Source of the DNA: Brevibacillus choshinensis
GTDB taxonomy: Bacteria > Bacillota > Bacilli > Brevibacillales > Brevibacillaceae
Length of the DNA stretch: 64,000 bases
Assembly (NCBI RefSeq): GCF_001420695.1
Contig: NZ_LJJB01000013.1
Span: forward strand, 658,121 to 722,120
Direction of reading: 5' to 3'
Shown here: piece by piece, positions 7,647 through 16,188 of the stretch
Layout of the letters: every line of letters begins with the position of its first letter
How positions within the stretch are numbered: the stretch's first letter is position 1
Notes under the pieces: model-generated
Databases searched by the model: none
What the model was told of the DNA's origin: nothing
What the model saw: the letters and a program-made list of their open reading frames with translations, nothing else
Translations under genes and position numbers: made by a program

Positions 7647-8369
7647 ATGGAAAGCATTGCGAAGTTATTTGAAAAAGAGGAATACTACCATGCATTTCAG
7701 CCGATATGCAACCTTCCTGGTAAAAATCGATTAGGATATGAAGCACTACTTCGGAGTAAGAAAGCAGTTCATCCAGAAGGGTTGTTCCAAACAGCCAAAG
7801 AAAAAAACAAGTTGCTAGAATTGGATACTCGTTCCTTGTATTACGCTCTATTGGCCTTCTTTCATTCACCAGATCGTTGCAATAATGAGCTATTGTTTGT
7901 CAATATTTTTCCTTCGACAATCGTTGAAGACTCATTTCCAGATTTTATTCAGGAGATCACATGTGATTTTGAACCATTCCTGGACCATATTGTGCTGGAA
8001 ATTAACGAGTCTATTATGGAAGGGAAGATATGGAACGAACCTATTTTTTTACAAAGGATTGCTGATTTACGTCAAATCGGGTTTTTGATTGCGTTAGATG
8101 ATGTAGGGGAAGGAACAACAACCTTCCGGAAAATACTTGAGATTGCACCTGATTTCATTAAGATCGATCGCTTCTTTTCGCAAAACCTATCCGATTCTCA
8201 AGAGAAACAAAAAGTTGTGAGGTTGTTCGTAGAGTTTTGTCGAGATGACTCACAGCTGATTCTAGAAGGAGTGGAAGAAGAAGAGGATTACGCTTGCGCG
8301 GCTATGATCGGGGTCGCGATTGGGCAAGGGTATTTGTTTGGAAAGCCTGGACGCTTATTGGGTGAGTAA
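7647..8369 (+). CDS. EAL-domain cyclic-di-GMP phosphodiesterase
   Basis: 240 residues, almost exactly one EAL domain and nothing else. It should hydrolyse c-di-GMP to pGpG in the cytoplasm. The catalytic and metal-binding positions are present: EALLR (32-36), Asn86, Glu118/Glu121 in EINE, the DD pair at 151-152, IKID (Lys172, Asp174), Glu207 and QGYLFG (Gln227). Loop 6 reads DDVGEGTTTF rather than the usual DDFGTGYSS, a mild change. ATG 7647 follows GGGAAAGGAAAACTG and gives a standard domain start; an upstream open frame from 7521 is probably not translated. It is the first gene of a three-gene cluster ending in a diguanylate cyclase-like protein. Confidence 0.87.
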   Translation: MESIAKLFEKEEYYHAFQPICNLPGKNRLGYEALLRSKKAVHPEGLFQTAKEKNKLLELDTRSLYYALLAFFHSPDRCNNELLFVNIFPSTIVEDSFPDFIQEITCDFEPFLDHIVLEINESIMEGKIWNEPIFLQRIADLRQIGFLIALDDVGEGTTTFRKILEIAPDFIKIDRFFSQNLSDSQEKQKVVRLFVEFCRDDSQLILEGVEEEEDYACAAMIGVAIGQGYLFGKPGRLLGE

Positions 8370-8401
8370 GAATGGTACCCGGATGGAATGGAGGTATACA
8401 T

Positions 8402-8758
8402 ATGATTGGTGAAAACAATGTCACGTCTAGAAAAGCAACCTTAACTTTGAAAATCTCAGAATTTGAAGTTCCTCCGATGCAGGATATGCTCATCATTGGA
8501 AGGAAAGCACCCATAGGACCGGAAGCGGTAAGGCGAATGGCCGAAGCCCTCTCACCCGAGCAATTCACCCTAATAAAAATGAATCATCCGAAGATCGAAG
8601 CAGTCCTTCTTCGGAATTCATTACTACAGATGATCGATGAAAAATTGTTGATGAATATTATTTTGGAAGAGGCAGAGCGAATGATCAGTGATTCGATGGT
8701 TCTGCGTTCCGAATTGAAAATAGCCATGTCTGTTCAACGAGAGGTGGACCTGTTATGA
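8402..8758 (+). CDS. Unknown protein between EAL and CBS-GGDEF genes
   Basis: 118 residues, no membrane segment, mixed N-terminal strands (KATLTLKISEFEVP) and helical C-terminal half. I do not recognise a family. ATG 8402 follows TGGAGGTATACAT. It starts 32 bases after the EAL gene and its stop overlaps the start of the CBS-GGDEF gene in ATGA, so the three products are likely made together. A role as partner or regulator of the two c-di-GMP enzymes is an inference from position only. Confidence 0.75.
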   Translation: MIGENNVTSRKATLTLKISEFEVPPMQDMLIIGRKAPIGPEAVRRMAEALSPEQFTLIKMNHPKIEAVLLRNSLLQMIDEKLLMNIILEEAERMISDSMVLRSELKIAMSVQREVDLL

Positions 8759-9561
8759 AAATCTCCGAAATCATGACAACGGCGGTGTGCTCCATTACCT
8801 CTGACAAGAGCGTTTCTCACGCGGCAGAGCAGATGAATGAATACAGCACAAACTCCTTAGTTGTCGTGGACTACGGAGAGTTGACGGGAATTGTTACTTC
8901 CCGCCATGTAGCTTCTGCACATCCCAATCGAATTGTTGCTGATGCGATGGATGTTTCACCGAATCGCATTTCTCCTGAGCAAAATATATGGTATGCACAT
9001 AGTCTTTTACTAGAAAGTGACAAAGATTTATTGATTGTGATGGACCATCAGGAAGAAGTACTGGGCATAGTTACCAGAGAAGCCATACAAATCAAACTAG
9101 CGGAATACCTCGATCCGTTAACTGGTCTGTACCGAGCTCCTTATATCCATTACATCGGCGAAAAAATGCTGGCGGAGAACAAACCCTTTCACCTCCTATT
9201 TATTGACGTTAACGATTTTGGACAGATCAATAAACAGTTCGGTCATCCTTTTGGGGATGATGTCATTCGTAGCTTTTCGGCTGTACTCTCTTCGCTGGTT
9301 GTGGAGCAGGGGGATCATCTATGTAGGTATGCGGGTGATGAATTTATCCTGATTACGTCCGGACCAGAGTCACATGTACAACAGTGCATTGAGACGATTG
9401 TCAGTCCTACGGAGATTTATCATGTAACCGTATCAGCAGCGGTAGGATACATGAACGGATATCGGGAACCCAATTTCTTTGCTCGACCTTTGCGTGAGCT
9501 AATAGCGAATGCAAGTCTTTTATCGACTGAGGCAAAGAAAAAAAGTCTGTTTCGATGCTGA
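8755..9561 (+). CDS. CBS-pair plus GGDEF protein, probable diguanylate cyclase
   Basis: 268 residues. Two CBS motifs span about 1-115, starting SEIMTTAVCSI; such pairs commonly bind adenine nucleotides. A GGDEF domain follows from DPLTGLYR at 120. The signature at 193-197 reads AGDEF, a variant found in active cyclases, and metal-binding Asp151 in FIDVNDF is kept. The product-inhibition I-site (RxxD) is EQGD at 184-187, so its Arg is missing and feedback by c-di-GMP through this site is unlikely. The domain is slightly short at the C-terminus. The ATG overlaps the preceding stop by ATGA. It is paired with the EAL phosphodiesterase three genes wide. Confidence 0.85.
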   Translation: MKISEIMTTAVCSITSDKSVSHAAEQMNEYSTNSLVVVDYGELTGIVTSRHVASAHPNRIVADAMDVSPNRISPEQNIWYAHSLLLESDKDLLIVMDHQEEVLGIVTREAIQIKLAEYLDPLTGLYRAPYIHYIGEKMLAENKPFHLLFIDVNDFGQINKQFGHPFGDDVIRSFSAVLSSLVVEQGDHLCRYAGDEFILITSGPESHVQQCIETIVSPTEIYHVTVSAAVGYMNGYREPNFFARPLRELIANASLLSTEAKKKSLFRC

Positions 9562-9723
9562 CTTCTTAAACAGTGAACTAGTTGTCTTGGAATAGTAGCG
9601 GGGGTACAAGCATACACTCTTTGATGATAAGAACAAAACGCTCATTGGAAAAATGTAACTTGTTAGGTTTTCGATCGTAAAAGGAAGAGAAGTATACAAC
9701 TGTATATACAGGAGGCTTGCAAC

Positions 9724-10038
9724 ATGATTGTATCAACCACAAGTACCTTGCAAGGAAAAGAAATCGAAGCATACTTGGACATTGTCAGCGGTGAAGTGAT
9801 AATGGGAGCAAACGTCGTACGGGATTTCCTAGCTGGGATCACGGACATCATTGGCGGCAGAAGCGGAACGTATGAAAACAAGCTGGCAGAAGGTCGCGAA
9901 GTAGCCATTCGCGAGATGAAGGAAAAAGCGAGAGCCCTTGGTGCGAACGCAGTCATCGGTGTCGATCTCGACTTTGAAACACTGCGCGAAGGTATGATGA
10001 TGGTCATTGCGACCGGAACTGCCGTCCGTGTGAAGTGA
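9724..10038 (+). CDS. YbjQ/UPF0145 (DUF74) family protein
   Basis: 104 residues starting [12 protein letters not shown], with the family pattern [13 protein letters not shown], a Gly/Arg-rich loop (GGRSGTYE), the helix [23 protein letters not shown] and a closing strand ATGTAVRV. Family members form pentameric rings; the role is unknown, with metal or heavy-metal binding suggested for some. The ribosome site ACAGGAGGCTTGCAAC is strong. It is a single-gene unit, with its own terminator immediately after the stop. Confidence 0.88.
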   Translation: MIVSTTSTLQGKEIEAYLDIVSGEVIMGANVVRDFLAGITDIIGGRSGTYENKLAEGREVAIREMKEKARALGANAVIGVDLDFETLREGMMMVIATGTAVRVK

Positions 10039-10066
10039 GCCGGAACCTCCGGCTTTTCTTTTTTCT
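10038..10066 (+). terminator. Rho-independent terminator after the YbjQ-family gene
   Basis: The perfect arms GCCGGA and TCCGGC with a 4-base loop (ACC region) are followed by TTTTCTTTTTT. The hairpin overlaps the stop codon. Confidence 0.85.
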
Positions 10067-10139
10067 TTGCTCGAAGGAATGAAGAACCTTTTCTTAGAAT
10101 AGTAGGAACCATACAAGTGCAAGAAAGAGAGTGAATCCG

Positions 10140-10472
10140 ATGTCAGTGGAACAAACTTTGACGGCTTTAGCTGAAAAAATAAATGCCAATCCTCACGCAA
10201 TTAACGGATTTCATGCTGTTTATCATTTTCTGTTGAGTGGAGAGGATGGCGGGAATTACCAGGTGATTTTCGCGGGAGACCACGCTACTTATCTGAAAGG
10301 AACGCCAGATGAAGCAAAATGTTTATTGGAGCTCTCAGATGCCAACTTCATAAAATTAGTGGAAGGAAATTTAAATCCGACAGCAGCTTTCATGATGGGG
10401 AAGCTGAAAGTTAAGGGAGATTTAGGGTATTCCCTAAAGCTACAGACAATTCTGAACGCCTATCAATCGTAG
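10140..10472 (+). CDS. SCP2 sterol-carrier-like protein
   Basis: 110 residues with the SCP2 fold pattern: an N-terminal helix, strands (YHFLLSGEDGGNYQVIF, ATYLKG), a cleft helix and the conserved end NPTAAFMMGKLKVKGDLGYSLKL. SCP2 domains bind lipids or fatty acyl chains in a hydrophobic tunnel; bacterial stand-alone members have no settled substrate. ATG 10140 is preferred over GTG 10131 because AAGAAAGAGAG then lies at normal distance. It stands alone. Confidence 0.85.
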   Translation: MSVEQTLTALAEKINANPHAINGFHAVYHFLLSGEDGGNYQVIFAGDHATYLKGTPDEAKCLLELSDANFIKLVEGNLNPTAAFMMGKLKVKGDLGYSLKLQTILNAYQS

Positions 10473-10556
10473 AAAATCCTAGTCAACCTTCCAAGGGTTA
10501 CTGTAAAATATGACCAACGAACGAAGGGTTGCTAATTCAAAAGAACGAGGGGTACC

Positions 10557-11450
10557 ATGCGGCATAATTGTTCATTTGTAGCAGTCGTAGCCAGAGTCGA
10601 AGAACAAATTGTACACTTTGATTTTTACCAAGAGTCAAAACGGTCAAAAGCAGGACGAGAGCTACTCAAGCAGAAGGTATCATTACCGAGACATTATTTT
10701 GATTACTTACTTCACTCCGGGGTGATGGAGGTGGAGTGCGATCCACCTTATTGCCCTACTGTGACGCAGCCGGCTGCCATTGGGATGAACATCCGTTCAC
10801 TAGGAAGTTCCGTATTGTTTGACATGTGTTTCTCTCCACAAACGTATAAATTGTGGCAGAACACTGATGCCGTCTTGGAAGACCTCTCCCTTTCTGCCGA
10901 TATTTTTGAAGAATACGTGTATCGCATGGGGGCGATCAGTAGGTTTCGCTATCTGGGAAGAGTCGATGATCCATCCGTAGCTACACAGCTTGGTGAAAAT
11001 GACATGATTGAATTCAAACGCGACTTTTTGTTATCGAAAAGCGGCATAATCAAGACGATTGTGGCGTTTGCCAATTCAAACAACGGAAACTTGTTCCTTG
11101 GAATTACTGATGAAGGTACGATCATTGGTGTCAATCACGAAATTGAGCAGTACGGCGATCCGGATAAATACCTGCTTGCCATCACTCAATACATCCAGGA
11201 TAAAACGGCGCCTTTACTATCACCATTCCCTAAAATTTCTTTGAAAAAAGTACAGGATCAATATGTGGTCGCCATTTTTGTGGAAGTATCGTCCGAATTG
11301 ATTTGTGGACTGGACAAGAATGGTGAAAAGTATGTCGTTATTCGCACAAATAACCGCTCAGTCATCGTGAAGGACCCGCATCAGATTGGAGAAATATACG
11401 TAAAAAGAAAGCTCGGCAGTGAAATCAGCCGTCGATTAGGACTTCTGTAG
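10557..11450 (+). CDS. AlbA_2/Schlafen-type domain protein
   Basis: 297 residues. The C-terminal half (about 140-275) is an AlbA_2 (Schlafen/DUF4062-like) domain: EFKRDF, then IVAFANSNNGNLFLGITDEGTIIGV and later VIRTNNRS. These domains occur in putative nucleic-acid-binding and Schlafen-type proteins. The N-terminal 135 residues (starting MRHNCSFVAVV, with CDPPYCP) match no family I know and may be a regulatory or binding module. The ribosome site is GAGGGG close to the ATG. It is followed 40 bases later by a lipoprotein gene and may be cotranscribed. The biological role is unknown. Confidence 0.72.
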   Translation: MRHNCSFVAVVARVEEQIVHFDFYQESKRSKAGRELLKQKVSLPRHYFDYLLHSGVMEVECDPPYCPTVTQPAAIGMNIRSLGSSVLFDMCFSPQTYKLWQNTDAVLEDLSLSADIFEEYVYRMGAISRFRYLGRVDDPSVATQLGENDMIEFKRDFLLSKSGIIKTIVAFANSNNGNLFLGITDEGTIIGVNHEIEQYGDPDKYLLAITQYIQDKTAPLLSPFPKISLKKVQDQYVVAIFVEVSSELICGLDKNGEKYVVIRTNNRSVIVKDPHQIGEIYVKRKLGSEISRRLGLL

Positions 11451-11490
11451 CAAGATCTGACAGATTGCATACATGAAGGAGGATTGCTGC

Positions 11491-12552
11491 ATGAAATCAT
11501 CTTTACGTGCCTATCTGTTATCCATTGTAGTGGCATGTACGGTCATAACTGCTTGTGCGCAGGATACGAAAGTAACGGATGCGGACATGAGGGATCGAAT
11601 CGGAACTGAACTGGGAACGGTGGAAAGAGTGACGGTCATGTCGACAGATGGTCAAGAGGTGTCACTTGACTTACCTGAGTTTTTAAAGGGACTCCAAGGT
11701 CAAGGAAAAGACCTCCAGTTATCCAATGATCCGTTAAAACAGGAAGATGTTCGATTCACACTGGTTCTGTATAGAAAGCAAGTAGCCCCCCTCGTGGTAT
11801 CTGTAGGAGAAAAGGCGAGCAAATTTGGAGAAAATACGTATCGGGGTGCTGGAGCCATTACATTTTATCAATGGATTCATCGGCTGACAGGCAACGGGCT
11901 ATTAGCGATAAAAAGTGAAAACATTCTTTTGAGTGCAGATGATTTATCACTGTCGCGAATGTTGGCAGTAGATGAGACGGCGTACATAGAAAAAGTACTT
12001 CAGGTAGCGATTTCGGAAAGTGATCAGAATGTAAATCAGCATCCGCTGTATCCGAACTATCGGCTGCGCATCGACTCAGTCGAAAGACCGCTAGAGGTAA
12101 CGGTCCTGACACCTACTCTCATCTCAATACCTTTTGGCAGAGAAAGGCACTTCTACCACGTCGACGGACAAATGTTTTCGAGATTGACGGAATATTTGGT
12201 CCCCAAAGAGAAAACGACACAACCCATCGATAAACTTTTTAAATCAACCAACATTCGTGTCGAAGCGACAGGTGAGATGCGGGTAAACAACCTGGACTTG
12301 GATGTGTCGCAAAGCACCGTCGAGCAAGGAATGGCACATCAAGCAGTTCGCTTGCTAAAGACGGGAGTGCAGCTTGTTGACCGGCCTCAGCAAGGAGTCG
12401 GACCAGAGGAATACAGACTTCATTTTCGTGTAAACGGAAAGGACCACACCGTGATCTTTTATTCCCGTCATTTCCGCATCAACGACTCATGGTACGCCCA
12501 TAACCAACTGCAAAAAGCTATTTGGAAATTAATTGAACCTACTCAAAAATAA
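11491..12552 (+). CDS. Predicted lipoprotein, unknown function
   Basis: 353 residues with a lipoprotein signal: basic MKSSLR, a hydrophobic core and the lipobox VITAC, so Cys about 18-22 residues in would be lipid-modified by Lgt and cut by LspA. The mature part is hydrophilic, alpha/beta, with no family I recognise; two similar-looking halves (VERVTVMSTDGQEV and later segments on HFRVNGKDHTVIF) may be related domains. ATG 11491 follows GAAGGAGGATTGCTGC; an upstream in-frame ATG at 11473 would put the signal too far inside. It is probably displayed on the outer face of the membrane. Confidence 0.75.
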   Translation: MKSSLRAYLLSIVVACTVITACAQDTKVTDADMRDRIGTELGTVERVTVMSTDGQEVSLDLPEFLKGLQGQGKDLQLSNDPLKQEDVRFTLVLYRKQVAPLVVSVGEKASKFGENTYRGAGAITFYQWIHRLTGNGLLAIKSENILLSADDLSLSRMLAVDETAYIEKVLQVAISESDQNVNQHPLYPNYRLRIDSVERPLEVTVLTPTLISIPFGRERHFYHVDGQMFSRLTEYLVPKEKTTQPIDKLFKSTNIRVEATGEMRVNNLDLDVSQSTVEQGMAHQAVRLLKTGVQLVDRPQQGVGPEEYRLHFRVNGKDHTVIFYSRHFRINDSWYAHNQLQKAIWKLIEPTQK

Positions 12553-12738
12553 GGATCGTCCTCATGAACTGGAACAATAATGGTCACGATAAAGAGAACA
12601 TATGACTACCACTTTTGCGATTTTTGTCGTAGAATAGTTACTGTTGCACTGATAGTGGCGGTTGGGACTGGAACAGACATTTGTTTATGTATCAGTCATT
12701 AAGCCTGCCGATCTTTATCTGCCATAGGAGGATGGAGA

Positions 12739-13899
12739 ATGAACATTCATGAGTATCAAGGTAAAGAGATACTTAAGCAGTACGGTGTGAAAGTTCCTGA
12801 AGGTCGCGTTGCTTTCACAGTTGAAGAAGCTGTTGAAGCCGCAAAAGGGCTGGGAACTCAAGTAGTTGTAGTAAAAGCACAAATTCACGCAGGTGGACGC
12901 GGTAAAGCGGGCGGCGTGAAAGTGGCAAAAAATCTGGATGAAGCTCGTACATATGCTGGGGAAATTCTTGGCAAAGTACTGGTTACTCACCAAACAGGTC
13001 CAGAGGGTAAAGAAGTAAAACGCCTTCTGATCGAACAAGGCTGCGACATCAAAAAAGAATACTACGTGGGTGTTGTTGTAGACCGTGCAACAGGAACCGT
13101 AGTAATGATGGCATCTGAAGAGGGCGGTACTGAAATCGAAGAAGTAGCTGCACACTCTCCAGAAAAAATCTTCAAAGAAATTGTTGACCCAGTGACTGGC
13201 CTGAATGCTTTCCAAGCACGCCGACTGGCTTATGCAATTAACATTCCGAAAGAGCAGATCAACAAAGCTGCTAAGTTCATGATGAGCTTGTACCAAGCAT
13301 TTGTTGACAAAGATTGCTCGATCGCTGAAATTAACCCACTGGTAGTTACTGGCGACGGTGAAGTAATGGCACTCGATGCTAAACTGAACTTCGACAGCAA
13401 CGCTCTGTATCGTCACCCTGACATCGTAGCTCTGCGCGATCTGGATGAAGAAGATGAAAAAGAAATCGAAGCTTCCAAATTTGACCTGTCCTACATCGCT
13501 CTCGATGGTAACATCGGTTGCATGGTAAACGGTGCTGGTTTGGCGATGGCTACGATGGACATCGTGAAGTTCTACGGTGGAGATCCTGCTAACTTCCTTG
13601 ATGTTGGCGGCGGAGCTACTGAAGAGAAAGTAACCGAAGCATTTAAAATCATTCTTCGCGACGAAAAAGTTAAAGGGATCTTCGTTAACATTTTCGGCGG
13701 TATCATGAAGTGTGACGTTATTGCGAATGGCGTTGTTAACGCTGCGAAACAAATCAAATTGGACAAACCGCTGGTTGTTCGTCTCGAAGGTACGAACGTA
13801 GACCTCGGTAAGAAAATCCTCAATGAGTCCGGTTTGAACATCGTTGCTGCTGAATCCATGGCAGACGGCGCTGAAAAAATCGTATCTTTGGTTAAGTAA
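12739..13899 (+). CDS. sucC: Succinyl-CoA synthetase, beta subunit
   Basis: 386 residues, normal length. It is an ATP-grasp enzyme that forms, with SucD, the TCA-cycle complex interconverting succinyl-CoA and succinate with nucleotide phosphorylation. Recognisable parts are the N-terminal [12 protein letters not shown], the ATP-grasp core with [11 protein letters not shown], the metal-binding region NPLVV.GDG, and the CoA-ligase domain with FLDVGGGA and [11 protein letters not shown]. The ribosome site TAGGAGGATGGAGA is strong. The order sucC-sucD upstream of dprA-topA is the same as in B. subtilis. Confidence 0.97.
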   Translation: MNIHEYQGKEILKQYGVKVPEGRVAFTVEEAVEAAKGLGTQVVVVKAQIHAGGRGKAGGVKVAKNLDEARTYAGEILGKVLVTHQTGPEGKEVKRLLIEQGCDIKKEYYVGVVVDRATGTVVMMASEEGGTEIEEVAAHSPEKIFKEIVDPVTGLNAFQARRLAYAINIPKEQINKAAKFMMSLYQAFVDKDCSIAEINPLVVTGDGEVMALDAKLNFDSNALYRHPDIVALRDLDEEDEKEIEASKFDLSYIALDGNIGCMVNGAGLAMATMDIVKFYGGDPANFLDVGGGATEEKVTEAFKIILRDEKVKGIFVNIFGGIMKCDVIANGVVNAAKQIKLDKPLVVRLEGTNVDLGKKILNESGLNIVAAESMADGAEKIVSLVK

Positions 13900-13943
13900 T
13901 CTAGGTAGTTTGATACGTCAAAAAAAGGTGGGAATAATACGCG

Positions 13944-14846
13944 ATGAGTATTCTCGTTAATAAAAATACAAAAGTCATTACACAAGGGATTACGGGTGCA
14001 ACTGGTCTGTTCCACACTCGCGGAGCCGTTGAATACGGTACTCAAATGGTGGGCGGTGTAACACCTGGTAAAGGTGGCACTGAAGTTGACGGTATTCCAA
14101 TTTTCAACACAGTAGCAGAAGCAGTAGCAAAAACTGGCGCAAATGCGTCCGTTATCTACGTAGCTCCTCCTTTTGCAGCTGACGCGATCATGGAAGCGGT
14201 AGACGCTGAACTGGATCTGGTTATCTGCATTACTGAGGGTATCCCAGTTCTGGACATGGTTAAAGTGAAACGCTACATGGAAGGTAAGAAAACCCTTCTC
14301 GTAGGTCCTAACTGCCCAGGCGTTATCACTCCAGGCGAGTGCAAAATCGGCATCATGCCTGGTTACATCCATACTCCAGGTAAAGTGGGTATCGTTTCCC
14401 GCTCCGGTACCTTGACGTATGAAGCAGTACACCAAACTTCTACTCGCGGCATTGGTCAATCCACTGCTGTTGGTATCGGTGGAGACCCTGTAAAAGGGAT
14501 GGAATTCATCGATGTACTGAAAATGTTTAACGAAGACCCAGACACAGAAGCAGTTATCATGATTGGTGAAATCGGTGGTACTGCAGAAGAAGAAGCGGCT
14601 GAGTGGATCGCTGCGAACATGAAGAAGCCAGTGGTAGGCTTCATCGGCGGACAAACTGCGCCTCCAGGAAAACGCATGGGCCATGCTGGTGCGATCATTT
14701 CCGGTGGTAAAGGTACAGCTGCTGAAAAAATCGCTAAGCTCGAAGAGTGTGGTGTGCGCGTAGCGAAAACACCTGCTGTTATCGGCGAAACCCTTGTTGA
14801 AGTGCTGAAAGAACGCGGCATGCTCGACAAGGTTATGAGCAAATAA
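13944..14846 (+). CDS. sucD: Succinyl-CoA synthetase, alpha subunit
   Basis: 300 residues, normal length. It carries the CoA-binding Rossmann domain (TQGITGATG near 13-21) and the phosphohistidine that shuttles phosphate: His247 in [15 protein letters not shown]. The [13 protein letters not shown] and EIGGTAEE loops are conserved. It is 44 bases after sucC with AAAGGTGGG as ribosome site, and forms the complex with SucC. Confidence 0.97.
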   Translation: MSILVNKNTKVITQGITGATGLFHTRGAVEYGTQMVGGVTPGKGGTEVDGIPIFNTVAEAVAKTGANASVIYVAPPFAADAIMEAVDAELDLVICITEGIPVLDMVKVKRYMEGKKTLLVGPNCPGVITPGECKIGIMPGYIHTPGKVGIVSRSGTLTYEAVHQTSTRGIGQSTAVGIGGDPVKGMEFIDVLKMFNEDPDTEAVIMIGEIGGTAEEEAAEWIAANMKKPVVGFIGGQTAPPGKRMGHAGAIISGGKGTAAEKIAKLEECGVRVAKTPAVIGETLVEVLKERGMLDKVMSK

Positions 14847-14864
14847 GATTGATCGTTAAAAGGC

Positions 14865-14898
14865 GGACAAGCATCGACTTGTCTGTCTTTTTCTTTTT
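14865..14898 (+). terminator. Probable terminator of the sucCD operon
   Basis: The arms GGACAAG and CTTGTCT around a short loop (CATCGA) are followed by GTCTTTTTCTTTTT. The stem is only 6-7 pairs, so strength is moderate. Confidence 0.65.
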
Positions 14899-14973
14899 GA
14901 ACGACCCGCTGTCTTTGGATAAAATAGCACTCGAAACCGCTCGTTCTTTGGCGAAGATGGGGGAGTGCAAAAG

Positions 14974-16080
14974 ATGGTAATGATTGATAGAGAGGAAAGA
15001 GACTGGCTGTATTTATTGTCAATAGTACCGGGGCTCGGCAGAAAGCGGATCAGGTCAATCTATGAGATGTATGGATCATTTGCAGAAGTGATAAGTGACT
15101 GGCCAACTATCGAAAAACAATGGAGAATTCCCCCTAAGGTCTCAGAGCAAGTTCGTGAACATATAAAGGAAGAAAAAGGGCGAATTCTTGTCGAGCAAAG
15201 AAATAGATCCGAAGTAAATTACCTCTGCTTCTTAGATGAAACATTTCCGGACAAACTTCGCCATATTCCAGATGCTCCTCTTACCCTTTACAGCAAGGGA
15301 GATCTAACGTTGTTGCACCAGCCAGCGATCGGAGTCGTAGGCTCACGCAGACCGACGCCTTATGGCCGAGCATGCTGTGCCCATCTGGTGAAAGAATTAT
15401 CAAATCAAGGTTTGGTAATCATATCCGGCCTGGCACAAGGGATTGATGGTGAAGCGCATCGGGCAGCGTTACAAGCGGAAGGCAAGACTGTGGGGGTACT
15501 AGGGTGCGGAATTGATCAGATTTATCCCACGGGACATCGAGCACTGTACCGAAAAATTGAGTCTTTGGGCCTGCTTGTATCCGAATATCCGCACGGTACG
15601 TTGCCATTACCCGGGCTGTTTCCCGAGCGAAACAGGATTATTAGTGGGCTTTCTCTGGGTATTTTAGTGGTAGAAGGAGCGGAAAAAAGCGGATCATTAG
15701 TGACTGCTGATTGTGCGCTCGAACAAGGAAGGGACGTTTTTGCCGTTCCGGGCTCAATTTTTTCATCTGTGAGCACAGGTCCGCATAACTTGATCAAACA
15801 AGGAGCAAAGCTAGTAACATCGAGTAAAGATGTACTGGAGGAGTGGAGTCACCTTTTGCCGTCATTTACAGGGAATCATCCGGGTAGTGAGGCTGTTAAG
15901 CAGCTAAATGAGCAAGAAAAAGCTGTTTTAACAGCGCTGTCATACGAAGGGATCCATGTGGACGAATTGACAGTGCAGGTAAGTCCAGACTTGCAGATTG
16001 TGCTGCATCGGAGCCTTCTTCATTTGGAAGCAAAAGGGATGATTGTTAGCCTTCCTGGTGGGTACTTCGCTAGGAGATAA
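14974..16080 (+). CDS. dprA: DNA processing protein DprA/Smf
   Basis: 368 residues. DprA binds incoming single-stranded DNA and loads RecA during transformation. It has an N-terminal helical region with a helix-hairpin-helix-like VPGLGRKRIR, the Rossmann-like core (VVGSRRPTPYGR, ISGLAQGIDGEAH, GVLGCGID.IYP, FPERNRIISGLS, EGAEKSGSL) and a C-terminal winged-helix-like tail. ATG 14974 is chosen over GTG 14965 because GGGGGAG then sits 9 bases upstream. It lies between sucD and topA, as in many Bacilli. Confidence 0.94.
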   Translation: MVMIDREERDWLYLLSIVPGLGRKRIRSIYEMYGSFAEVISDWPTIEKQWRIPPKVSEQVREHIKEEKGRILVEQRNRSEVNYLCFLDETFPDKLRHIPDAPLTLYSKGDLTLLHQPAIGVVGSRRPTPYGRACCAHLVKELSNQGLVIISGLAQGIDGEAHRAALQAEGKTVGVLGCGIDQIYPTGHRALYRKIESLGLLVSEYPHGTLPLPGLFPERNRIISGLSLGILVVEGAEKSGSLVTADCALEQGRDVFAVPGSIFSSVSTGPHNLIKQGAKLVTSSKDVLEEWSHLLPSFTGNHPGSEAVKQLNEQEKAVLTALSYEGIHVDELTVQVSPDLQIVLHRSLLHLEAKGMIVSLPGGYFARR

Positions 16081-16124
16081 GGTACATTCTTGATTCCTCC
16101 GTCTCCCCTAAGTACTGCAAGTGT

Positions 16125-16154
16125 TTGACAAATCGGATAAGCATAATTAATAAT
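16125..16154 (+). promoter_or_regulatory. Candidate sigma-A promoter for topA
   Basis: A perfect -35 box TTGACA at 16125-16130 and a -10-like AATAAT at 16149-16154 are separated by 18 bases. It lies about 35 bases before the topA start. I saw no terminator after dprA, so topA may be served both by read-through and by this site. Confidence 0.6.
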
Positions 16155-16188
16155 AGGGAAGATTCCTTACTAAAAGGGGAGGAAAAAA

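Noticed and set aside
12715-14684. Long open frames on the minus strand opposite sucC and sucD (up to 370 codons)
   Set aside because: They have Cys/Phe/His/Tyr-rich, low-complexity translations typical of antisense frames of strongly codon-biased genes, lack ribosome sites and match no family.
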